From positions 1 through 6,531 of the forward strand of contig SLIE01000478.1 in assembly GCA_007135795.1 (NCBI GenBank): a stretch of 6,531 bases of DNA. Direction: 5' to 3'. Below the pieces are notes generated by a model. That model had not been told where the DNA came from. It was given only the letters and a program-made list of their open reading frames with translations, and did no database searches. Position 1 is the stretch's first letter; every line of letters begins with the position of its first letter. A program made the translations under genes and the position numbers. Origin of the DNA: Desulfobacterales bacterium (lineage in GTDB: Bacteria; Desulfobacterota; Desulfobacteria; Desulfobacterales; Desulfosalsimonadaceae). Of this stretch, positions 1-4,142 are shown in pieces.

Positions 1-60
1 ACCCCTGCCAATACCTTTTATGCCGCCAAGTAAAATTGCTGTTTTATAATTTTTTCTCAT
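1..60 (-). CDS. Probable short-chain dehydrogenase/reductase, N-terminal fragment (runs off left edge)
   Basis: Only about 20 codons are present, read leftward from an ATG at 60-58. The peptide begins MRKNYKTAILLGGIKGIGRG. A basic start, a hydrophobic first beta strand and the glycine pattern GxxxGxG (here LGGIKGIG) are typical of the NAD(P)-binding Rossmann fold of short-chain dehydrogenases; the usual Thr of TGxxxGIG is replaced by Leu. The substrate cannot be told, because the catalytic Ser-Tyr-Lys region lies outside the window. An in-frame upstream ATG at 90-88 would add ten residues (MVIQSANRVA) and has AGGA nine bases before it, so the true start is uncertain. The ATG at 60 overlaps the stop of a small upstream ORF as ATGA, so translation could be coupled. 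Another Rossmann-fold family remains possible with so little sequence. Confidence 0.6.
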   Translation of the reverse strand, partial: MRKNYKTAILLGGIKGIGRG

Positions 61-131
61 AGCAACACGGTTTGCGCTTTGAATGACCATCGTGATAAAT
101 CCTGCCAGGGTATTCCCGGGCAAAATAGCAT
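57..131 (-). CDS. Possible 24-codon leader ORF coupled to the SDR gene
   Basis: On the minus strand an ATG at 131-129 follows AAAGGTGAGGA directly. The AGGTGA (140-135) is a strong match to the 16S rRNA 3' end, and the best ribosome-binding site in this part of the window. The ORF encodes a short peptide (MLFCPGIPWQ...) of 24 residues and ends in TGA at 59-57, which overlaps the ATG at 60-58 of the SDR gene as ATGA. It is not in frame with that gene. It resembles no protein I know. It could be a coupling leader peptide, or the SD-like sequence may be fortuitous and the true start of the SDR gene may be the ATG at 90. Confidence 0.25.
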   Translation of the reverse strand: MLFCPGIPWQDLSRWSFKAQTVLL

Positions 132-176
132 TCCTCACCTTTCAGAGATTTCAATCATTGTACACAGTCGCAAGAA

Positions 177-324
177 GACGACCTTGTAAAAAGTTCACGA
201 TCAGGGCTTACACAATCCCTAAAAATGCGGGCACTTAAGTTGTACGTGTATGCCTATAAGTGACAAGCCGCAAATTCTGAGGGATTGCGCGTAACGCAGA
301 TATTGAACGTTTTACGAGGTCGTC
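177..324. repeat. Palindromic MITE-like element, copy A (148 bp)
   Basis: The 20-base ends are inverted repeats: GACGACCTTGTAAAAAGTTC at 177-196 and, read on the other strand, GACGACCTCGTAAAACGTTC at 305-324, matching at 18 of 20 positions. The inverted symmetry continues inward through CAATCCCT (213-220) against AGGGATTG (280-287), so each arm is roughly 45 bases. The core contains ACTTAAGT (233-240). The reverse complement of 1293-1416 is clearly the same element, with shared blocks TTGTAAAAAGTTC, ACTTAAG, GTACGTG, AAATTCTGAGGGATTG and GATATTG. Copy A carries a 23-base stretch (about 249-271) absent from copy B. No transposase is encoded and no convincing target duplication is visible. It lies 8 bases beyond the stop of the YkgJ-family gene, where a long hairpin could act as a 3' processing or termination structure. 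Confidence 0.85.
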
Positions 325-332
325 ACTTTTAT

Positions 333-1052
333 TTAAAAGCAATCGATAACATACTTATAGGCCACAGACAAATACGCCTGATCAGACACATCGGTCTGAT
401 CAGAGGAGAAACCAGCATTATCTTTAAAAAGGTGCTTGCCACTGTCCGCCATAAACGTGTCAGAGTCGTAAAGTACCGTATATATACTGTCAGCGTTGTG
501 TTTTTTCAATACATCGGGATGCTTTTGTCGTTTCGCACTGATAACATCAAGGAAGGCGTCATTGGCGGCATTATATGGATGCAGGCCCTGCTCGTCGATC
601 CACCGGTCCAGGGTAAGTTTCCGATCTGTTGCAAAGCCGCGGCAATGCGGTTCACAAATCAGATGATACGACTCGCGTATATGTCCGGTTACCCGGTCTC
701 TTGCCGCCATCCTCATAACGGGATACATCCGGCAGGATGCCGGTCGATGCACATACACACCGCATCCTTCAGGGGTTACAAACGGGCATTTCAAATCCGG
801 TCCTGCTTGCGGCCTGAGTGACACTACAGGCAGACCCGATCGGGGTCCGTCATGACGATTCGTCCAGGTTTCAAGAAAAACCGAGGAACTGACATTCAGG
901 GCTTTCTTCAACCGCATTACGTCGTAGGGCGATAAATACTGATTCAAATCACCACAGCAGGCATTGAAACAGGAAACCGCAGGATCGCAGCGGAAATTAA
1001 AACACTGGCCTGCAGAAATGAGGTAAATTTCGCTTTCATCTACGTTGGTCAT
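333..1052 (-). CDS. YkgJ-family cysteine-cluster protein (zinc/iron-chelating domain)
   Basis: This 239-residue protein of the YkgJ type (CxxCxxCC-related family) is predicted to bind a metal or Fe-S cluster through conserved cysteines; the family's biochemical role is not established. Numbered from the ATG at 1052, C22, C28, C32 and C33 form the N-terminal cluster (CDPAVSCFNACC). CPFVTPEGCGVYVHRPASCR gives C89, C97 and C107 with the RP..CR.YP signature, and CEPHCRGF gives C133 and C137. There is no signal peptide or membrane segment, so it is probably cytoplasmic. The start is chosen because it leaves a short N-terminus before EIYLISAGQ..F, as I recall for relatives; an ATG at 1091 would add 13 residues. 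Neither has a strong ribosome-binding site. The C-terminal ~45 residues (after YDSDTF) I could not assign. The gene stands alone, diverges from infC and is bracketed by two copies of one repeat. Confidence 0.85.
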   Translation of the reverse strand: MTNVDESEIYLISAGQCFNFRCDPAVSCFNACCGDLNQYLSPYDVMRLKKALNVSSSVFLETWTNRHDGPRSGLPVVSLRPQAGPDLKCPFVTPEGCGVYVHRPASCRMYPVMRMAARDRVTGHIRESYHLICEPHCRGFATDRKLTLDRWIDEQGLHPYNAANDAFLDVISAKRQKHPDVLKKHNADSIYTVLYDSDTFMADSGKHLFKDNAGFSSDQTDVSDQAYLSVAYKYVIDCF

Positions 1053-1143
1053 ACTTTTCTTACCCGTTTGTGATCGACACGAGACAGGCATTGCAATAAC
1101 CGCCCCACGAACGGCAATAATCAGCCTTGATCCTGCAGTTTAT

Positions 1144-1158
1144 ATTCGGGTTCCGAAT
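1144..1158. promoter_or_regulatory. Perfect 6-bp palindrome with 3-base centre in the YkgJ-gene leader
   Basis: ATTCGG-GTT-CCGAAT is a perfect inverted repeat lying downstream of the minus-strand promoter candidate and about 90 bases before the YkgJ-family start codon. It could be a small operator or an RNA hairpin in the leader. It is short enough to be chance, and no regulator gene is adjacent. Confidence 0.25.
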
Positions 1159-1184
1159 CAGGTTCGTCTTCCAAAATTGGATTA

Positions 1185-1212
1185 TTTATATACCATTTTT
1201 GAAAAATCGCAA
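1185..1212 (-). promoter_or_regulatory. Candidate promoter for the YkgJ-family gene
   Basis: Reading the minus strand, TTGCGA (1212-1207) and TATAAA (1190-1185) are separated by 16 bases. They resemble sigma70 -35 and -10 boxes and lie in the AT-rich centre of the divergent region. Transcription would start near 1178, giving a leader of about 125 bases to the preferred start at 1052. This is based on motif match only. Confidence 0.4.
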
Positions 1213-1231
1213 TGAAAAACGCTAATTTTTC

Positions 1232-1273
1232 TTGCAATTATCCTGTTGCGTGATATATGTTACCGGATATATA
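1232..1273 (+). promoter_or_regulatory. Candidate promoter(s) for the infC operon
   Basis: Two overlapping sigma70-like pairs are visible: TTGCAA (1232-1237) with TATATG (1254-1259) at 16 bases, and TTGCGT (1245-1250) with TATATA (1268-1273) at 17 bases. Both lie upstream of repeat copy B, while between the repeat and infC (1417-1486) I found no good -35/-10 pair: TTGTCA at 1438-1443 has only CTTGAA at the right distance. If this promoter is used, the repeat is transcribed as part of a leader of roughly 200 bases. Confidence 0.4.
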
Positions 1274-1292
1274 TCATTGCATTATCAATATT

Positions 1293-1416
1293 GACACCTT
1301 TGTAAAAGTCCAATATCTTCGTTACGTACAATCCCTCAGAATTTCACGTACACTTAAGTACGCTGCATTCTTCGAGATTGCGCAAGCCTTGATCTTGAAC
1401 TTTTTACAAAGGCGTC
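1293..1416. repeat. Palindromic MITE-like element, copy B (124 bp, inverted relative to copy A)
   Basis: The left end, GACACCTTTGTAAAAGTCCA (from 1293), and the right end read on the opposite strand, GACGCCTTTGTAAAAAGTTC (1416-1397), are imperfect inverted repeats. The pairing extends across nearly the whole element, with the symmetry centre at the ACTTAAGT of 1352-1359, so it can fold into one long hairpin with arms near 60 bases. Its reverse complement aligns with copy A from end to end apart from a 23-base block near the centre. It encodes nothing. It lies between the candidate infC promoter and the infC ribosome-binding site, so it probably forms part of the mRNA leader. Confidence 0.85.
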
Positions 1417-1417
1417 T

Positions 1418-1439
1418 AATCGCGACTTTTTACGCGATT
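1418..1439 (+). other. Perfect hairpin resembling a solo repeat end, upstream of infC
   Basis: AATCGCG (1418-1424) and CGCGATT (1433-1439) form a 7-bp perfect stem around ACTTTTTA. The stretch GACTTTTTACGCGATTGTC (1424-1442) also resembles the terminal repeats of elements A and B (GAACTTTTTACAAAGGCGTC type), so it may be a decayed or solo end beside copy B. It lies 48 bases before the infC start and would be in the leader RNA. The functional role is unknown. Confidence 0.4.
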
Positions 1440-1474
1440 GTCAATGTTTGTTCATATCAACTTGAAATGTATAC

Positions 1475-1480
1475 AGGAGG
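1475..1480 (+). promoter_or_regulatory. Ribosome-binding site that fixes the ATA start of infC
   Basis: AGGAGG is a perfect Shine-Dalgarno core, 6 bases before ATA at 1487-1489. An in-frame TGA at 1463-1465 lies just upstream with no ATG, GTG or TTG between it and ATA, and the next canonical in-frame start is GTG at 1640. The position therefore assigns initiation to ATA. Confidence 0.9.
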
Positions 1481-1486
1481 TGTCCA

Positions 1487-2014
1487 ATAGCCAAACAACG
1501 GAGTACCGATAAGCAGGTTAACATTAATCGGGAAATTAAAGCACAGGAAGTCCGGGTTATCGATCCGGAGGGCAATCAGTTAGGTGTTATTCCGTTTCAA
1601 ACAGCTATTGCCACGGCAGAAGAGTTCGGTCTTGACCTGGTGGAAATTTCGCCCAACGCGAAACCGCCGGTATGCAAGATCATGGATTATGGCCGGTTCA
1701 AATATCAGCAGGATAAGAAGCAACAGGATGCCAGAAAAAAGCAGACCGCTTTCCAGATAAAGGAAATCAAGCTCCGACCCAAGACAGAGACGCATGACCT
1801 CGAAATCAAAGTCGGACACCTGAAAAAATTTATCGAAAAGAAAAATAAAGTCAAGGTAACTGTAATGTTTCGCGGACGAGAAATCACTATGACCGAACGA
1901 GGAAGACAGGTCCTACAGATAGTGGCTGAAAAAGCGGGTGAATTTGCTGCAATAGAACAACACCCCAAGATGGAGGGCAGGACCATGACCATGGTTCTGA
2001 GTCCGAAGCAGTAA
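1487..2014 (+). CDS. infC: Translation initiation factor IF-3, non-canonical ATA start
   Basis: IF-3 binds the 30S subunit, prevents premature 50S joining and checks the start codon and initiator tRNA. The reading frame gives 175 residues, close to the E. coli 180. The N domain (about 1-78) contains VNINREIKAQEVRVID near residue 11 and the hallmark LVEISPNAKPPVCKIMDYG from about residue 52. A lysine-rich helix links it to the C domain, with IKEIKLRPKTETHD, then MFRGRE and MTMVLSPKQ at the end. The start is ATA: AGGAGG lies 6 bases upstream, a stop sits just before it, and the first canonical start (GTG, codon 52) would delete the core of the N domain. Rare start codons are a known infC trait (AUU in E. 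coli, AUC in Myxococcus) and underlie autoregulation, since IF-3 disfavours such codons. thrS is not upstream. Confidence 0.97.
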   Translation: MAKQRSTDKQVNINREIKAQEVRVIDPEGNQLGVIPFQTAIATAEEFGLDLVEISPNAKPPVCKIMDYGRFKYQQDKKQQDARKKQTAFQIKEIKLRPKTETHDLEIKVGHLKKFIEKKNKVKVTVMFRGREITMTERGRQVLQIVAEKAGEFAAIEQHPKMEGRTMTMVLSPKQ

Positions 2015-2030
2015 TTCAAAACACACATTG

Positions 2031-2082
2031 ACTTTCGATCCGGAGCTTCCAAAAAATTCGCCAATCGAAGTTTTTTGTTTTA
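2031..2082 (+). terminator. Weak terminator-like hairpin after infC
   Basis: ACTTTCGAT (2031-2039) pairs with ATCGAAGT (2064-2071) as an 8-bp stem with one bulged T, followed at once by TTTTTGTTTTATT. The stem is AT-rich and the loop is about 24 bases, so at best it would give partial termination between infC and rpmI. Confidence 0.35.
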
Positions 2083-2155
2083 TTGCAAATCATCCCTTTC
2101 ATTATTGACAAAACCGACAAGTTAGCAGACAAATGAGCTTTCTATCAATATATTA

Positions 2156-2164
2156 TGATATAAT
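2156..2164 (+). promoter_or_regulatory. Extended -10 promoter for rpmI-rplT
   Basis: TGATATAAT is a perfect TGnTATAAT extended -10 box, in AT-rich DNA. No good -35 is at 16-18 bases (AGCTTT), which extended -10 promoters can do without. Transcription would start near 2171, giving a leader of about 160 bases before rpmI. This would let L35 and L20 be expressed independently of infC. Confidence 0.55.
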
Positions 2165-2203
2165 TGCATAGCAGGCGCTTGAAGTTTGCCGAAATAAATA
2201 ATG

Positions 2204-2218
2204 CCCGGATTTTCCGGG
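2204..2218 (+). other. Tight GC hairpin in the rpmI leader
   Basis: CCCGGA (2204-2209), TTT, TCCGGG (2213-2218) form a perfect 6-bp stem with a 3-base loop. No T run follows, so it is not itself a terminator. It sits between the internal promoter and the larger hairpin at 2224-2259 and may be part of a folded regulatory leader. Confidence 0.6.
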
Positions 2219-2223
2219 TGGGA

Positions 2224-2265
2224 TGCGTGGCGCGGAAAGTATTTTCACCGCGCCATGTGATTTTT
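2224..2265 (+). terminator. Terminator-like hairpin (possible attenuator) upstream of rpmI
   Basis: The core stem TGGCGCGG (2228-2235) / CCGCGCCA (2248-2255) is perfect and GC-rich. It extends outward through C2226-G2257 and three G-T wobbles to 12 pairs (2224-2259). A2260 and TTTTTATT follow immediately, the layout of an intrinsic terminator. As it lies inside the operon and downstream of the 2156 promoter, the likely role is attenuation of rpmI-rplT, perhaps by L20, which autoregulates through rpmI or infC leaders in E. coli and Bacillus. That specific link is an inference. It may equally trim read-through from infC. Confidence 0.55.
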
Positions 2266-2330
2266 ATTGACGTTTAAAAAAGAATAATGCATCTTCTGAT
2301 GTTTTAATATCTTCGTCAAGGAGCATAACA

Positions 2331-2528
2331 ATGCCTAAAATGAAAACCAACCGTGCCGCAGCCAAACGATTCAAACGTACAGGCAGTGGCAAATTCGTTT
2401 TTTCAAAATCCCATGCGAGCCATATCCTGACCAAAAAATCACGAAAAAGAAAGCGCTCGCTACGACAGAAACAGGTCATCGTCGGAAGCGATATGAAACA
2501 AATCAGGCGGATGTTGCCCTACGGATAG
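2331..2528 (+). CDS. rpmI: 50S ribosomal protein L35
   Basis: L35 is a small, strongly basic protein of the large ribosomal subunit that contacts 23S rRNA. The 65-residue product matches the usual length and pattern: [20 protein letters not shown] at the start, then [10 protein letters not shown] and RKRKRSLR, and RRMLPYG at the end. The start is well supported by AAGGAG at 2318-2323, 7 bases before ATG. It is followed by rplT after 49 bases, the universal bacterial pairing, and preceded by a 316-base leader with its own promoter and hairpins, suggesting control separate from infC. Confidence 0.98.
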   Translation: MPKMKTNRAAAKRFKRTGSGKFVFSKSHASHILTKKSRKRKRSLRQKQVIVGSDMKQIRRMLPYG

Positions 2529-2577
2529 ACAGATACGTGATGAAAGCGTTTAAAAGGCGCATAAACAGGAGCAGATC

Positions 2578-2928
2578 ATGCGAGTTAAAAGAGGATATAA
2601 GGCGAGACATCGTCGTAAAAAAGTATTAAAACTGGCACGGGGTTTTACTGGCGGACGGAGTAAATTGTACAGAACCGCTGCAGACGCCGTGGACAAGGCT
2701 TTGATGTATGCCTATCGGGATCGCAAAGTCAAAAAACGAGAATTCAGACGTCTCTGGATTATCCGTATCAATGCCGCCTCCCGGATGAACAACCTGCCTT
2801 ACAGCAAGTTTATCAGCGGATTGAAGAGAGCCGACATCGAACTCGATCGAAAGGTTCTGGCAGAACTGGCGATTTCCGATCCATATGCGTTTTCACAAAT
2901 TGCCGCAGCAGCCTCTGACAATTTGTAA
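2578..2928 (+). CDS. rplT: 50S ribosomal protein L20
   Basis: L20 binds 23S rRNA early in 50S assembly and in several bacteria also represses its own operon by binding mRNA. The 116-residue sequence is canonical: [20 protein letters not shown] with an extended basic N-terminal arm (about 1-60, including [16 protein letters not shown]), then a globular C-terminal domain with [18 protein letters not shown] and [16 protein letters not shown] at 2567-2571 lies 6 bases before the ATG. The stop TAA (2926-2928) overlaps the ATG of the next small ORF as TAATG. An 8-bp AT-rich inverted repeat, ACAAATTG (2895-2902) / CAATTTGT (2919-2926), spans the last codons and ends at the stop, where it might affect ribosome exit or reinitiation. 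Confidence 0.98.
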   Translation: MRVKRGYKARHRRKKVLKLARGFTGGRSKLYRTAADAVDKALMYAYRDRKVKKREFRRLWIIRINAASRMNNLPYSKFISGLKRADIELDRKVLAELAISDPYAFSQIAAAASDNL

Positions 2929-3137
2929 TGGCAAACAGATATCCGGCAATCTTCGCAAGCACAATTGAACCCAATGAGGAACACCGGAGACGAACCGAAC
3001 CAATCCGCATTGGCATAAAAACCAGAATTATTCTCATCTGTGAACCGTCGTCCACGCAATACGCCGGCAGCTTCACCCCGTACTGGAATGTTCGGTCTCG
3101 ACGGTATCTGCAACTATCGGATAAATTGGCAAATTGA
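2928..3137 (+). CDS. Hypothetical 69-residue ORF bridging rplT and pheS
   Basis: This frame fills the rplT-pheS gap exactly. Its ATG (2928-2930) overlaps the rplT stop as TAATG, and its TGA (3135-3137) overlaps the TTG start of pheS as TTGA. It has no Shine-Dalgarno, so translation would rely on ribosomes finishing rplT. pheS likewise has only a poor ribosome site and a weak TTG start, which fits coupling from this ORF. The product begins [12 protein letters not shown], is arginine-rich with about nine Arg including RRR at 20-22, and contains one Cys; there is no signal peptide or membrane helix. I do not recognise a family. It is unlike the E. coli pheM leader peptide, since it has only two separated Phe codons. 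It could be a real small protein, a coupling device, or a chance open frame. Confidence 0.35.
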   Translation: MANRYPAIFASTIEPNEEHRRRTEPIRIGIKTRIILICEPSSTQYAGSFTPYWNVRSRRYLQLSDKLAN

Positions 3138-4141
3138 ACAAATCAATAGAACAGATCCGGACCGAGGCGCTATCGGAGATCGAAAAAGCAGACAATATTG
3201 ATCAGGTCAATGCTGTTTCCACGCGTTTCATAGGTCGAAAAGGAATCGTTACACAATACTTGAGGGATGTTGCAAAGCTTCCGGCGCAAGAACGTCCGGA
3301 GGCCGGAAAAAAAGCCAACCAGACCAAAAAGGCCATTGAAATGGCAGTAAACAGTGCCATTTCAAGATTTTCCTCATCCCCCAAAGAAATCTCCGATGCA
3401 ATCGATGTGTCCCTCCCGGGGCGCTTCTTTCCGAGGGGAACAATACATCCTATTACGCGTATTACACGACGTATCTGTGATATTTTTGAGCGCATGGGCT
3501 TTGATATTGGTGAAGGCCCTGAAGTGGAAACCGATTATTATAATTTTGAAGCGCTTAATATCCCAAAGAATCACCCCGCCAGAGATATGCAGGATACATT
3601 TTACATCTCGGAAAACATCGTGTTGAGAACCCATACCTCCCCGATTCAGATTCGCTTCATGGAATCCCATACGCCTCCCGTCAGAATCATCGCCCCTGGA
3701 AAGGTCTACCGATGCGATTCCGATTTAACCCACACTCCGATGTTTCATCAGGTTGAAGGACTTCTGGTCGATGAAAATATTTCATTTGGTGATCTCAAAG
3801 GGATACTTACCCTGTTTGTGCAACAAATTTTTGATGACAAAACAGCATTGCGGTTTCGCCCAAGCTTCTTCCCTTTCACGGAACCGAGTGCTGAGGTAGA
3901 TATCGCGTGCGTGATCTGCAGGGGTGAGGGCTGCAAGGTTTGTTCCGGCACCGGATGGCTTGAAGTTCTGGGTTGTGGTATGGTCCACCCTGCAGTATTT
4001 GAAAACGTTGGATATGATACCGCAAAATATTCAGGCTTTGCTTTTGGGATGGGTGTGGAGCGTATTGCAATGCTCAAATATGGCATAAATGATCTTCGAA
4101 TGTTTTTCGAAAGTGACATAAGGTTTTTAAGGCAGTTTTAA
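3134..4141 (+). CDS. pheS: Phenylalanyl-tRNA synthetase alpha subunit, TTG start
   Basis: This is the catalytic subunit of the alpha2beta2 class IIc enzyme that charges tRNA-Phe in the cytoplasm. It has 335 residues, of normal length. Residues 1-85 form the coiled-coil tRNA-contacting arm. The catalytic core follows: PGR (95-97), RTHTSPIQIR (165-174), motif 2 as VYRCDSDLTHTPMFHQVEG (191-209), FPFTEPSAEVDI (246-257) and motif 3 GFAFGMGVER (301-310). A cysteine insert C259-x2-C262-x4-C267-x2-C270 just before GWLEVLGCGMVHP could bind zinc; E. coli lacks it, but I recall similar inserts in many other bacteria. The start is TTG: an in-frame TAA is at 3122-3124, no ATG or GTG precedes the conserved N-terminus, and no clear ribosome site exists, so coupling to the preceding ORF is plausible. 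pheT follows after one base. Confidence 0.98.
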   Translation: MNKSIEQIRTEALSEIEKADNIDQVNAVSTRFIGRKGIVTQYLRDVAKLPAQERPEAGKKANQTKKAIEMAVNSAISRFSSSPKEISDAIDVSLPGRFFPRGTIHPITRITRRICDIFERMGFDIGEGPEVETDYYNFEALNIPKNHPARDMQDTFYISENIVLRTHTSPIQIRFMESHTPPVRIIAPGKVYRCDSDLTHTPMFHQVEGLLVDENISFGDLKGILTLFVQQIFDDKTALRFRPSFFPFTEPSAEVDIACVICRGEGCKVCSGTGWLEVLGCGMVHPAVFENVGYDTAKYSGFAFGMGVERIAMLKYGINDLRMFFESDIRFLRQF

Positions 4142-4142
4142 T

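Noticed and set aside
285..821. 178-codon + strand ORF
   Set aside because: It is antisense to the YkgJ-family gene, whose cysteine motifs are unmistakable, and it begins inside the repeat. It is a shadow frame.
1257..1490. 77-codon + strand ORF ending in TAG that overlaps the infC ATA start
   Set aside because: It has no ribosome-binding site, its ATG overlaps the candidate promoter, and most of it is repeat copy B translated by chance. The ATAG overlap alone is not enough to call a gene or coupling.
1523..1525. ATT as the infC start, as in E. coli
   Set aside because: An in-frame ATT lies at codon 13, but it has no Shine-Dalgarno at the right distance and would begin inside the conserved INREI segment. 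The ATA at 1487 has a perfect AGGAGG.
2105..2110. Perfect -35 box TTGACA between infC and rpmI
   Set aside because: At 17-18 bases downstream there is only GACAAA or ACAAAT, and the good TATAAT is 48 bases away, so it does not form a normal promoter with it. The extended -10 at 2156-2164 was preferred.
2799..3113. Minus-strand ORFs of 87-104 codons over the end of rplT and the following gap
   Set aside because: They overlap the well-supported L20 coding region and show no family resemblance or clear ribosome site.
2928..3133. pheM-like Phe attenuator or T-box leader before pheS
   Set aside because: There is no run of Phe codons, no terminator with a T run, and no T-box consensus in the gap.
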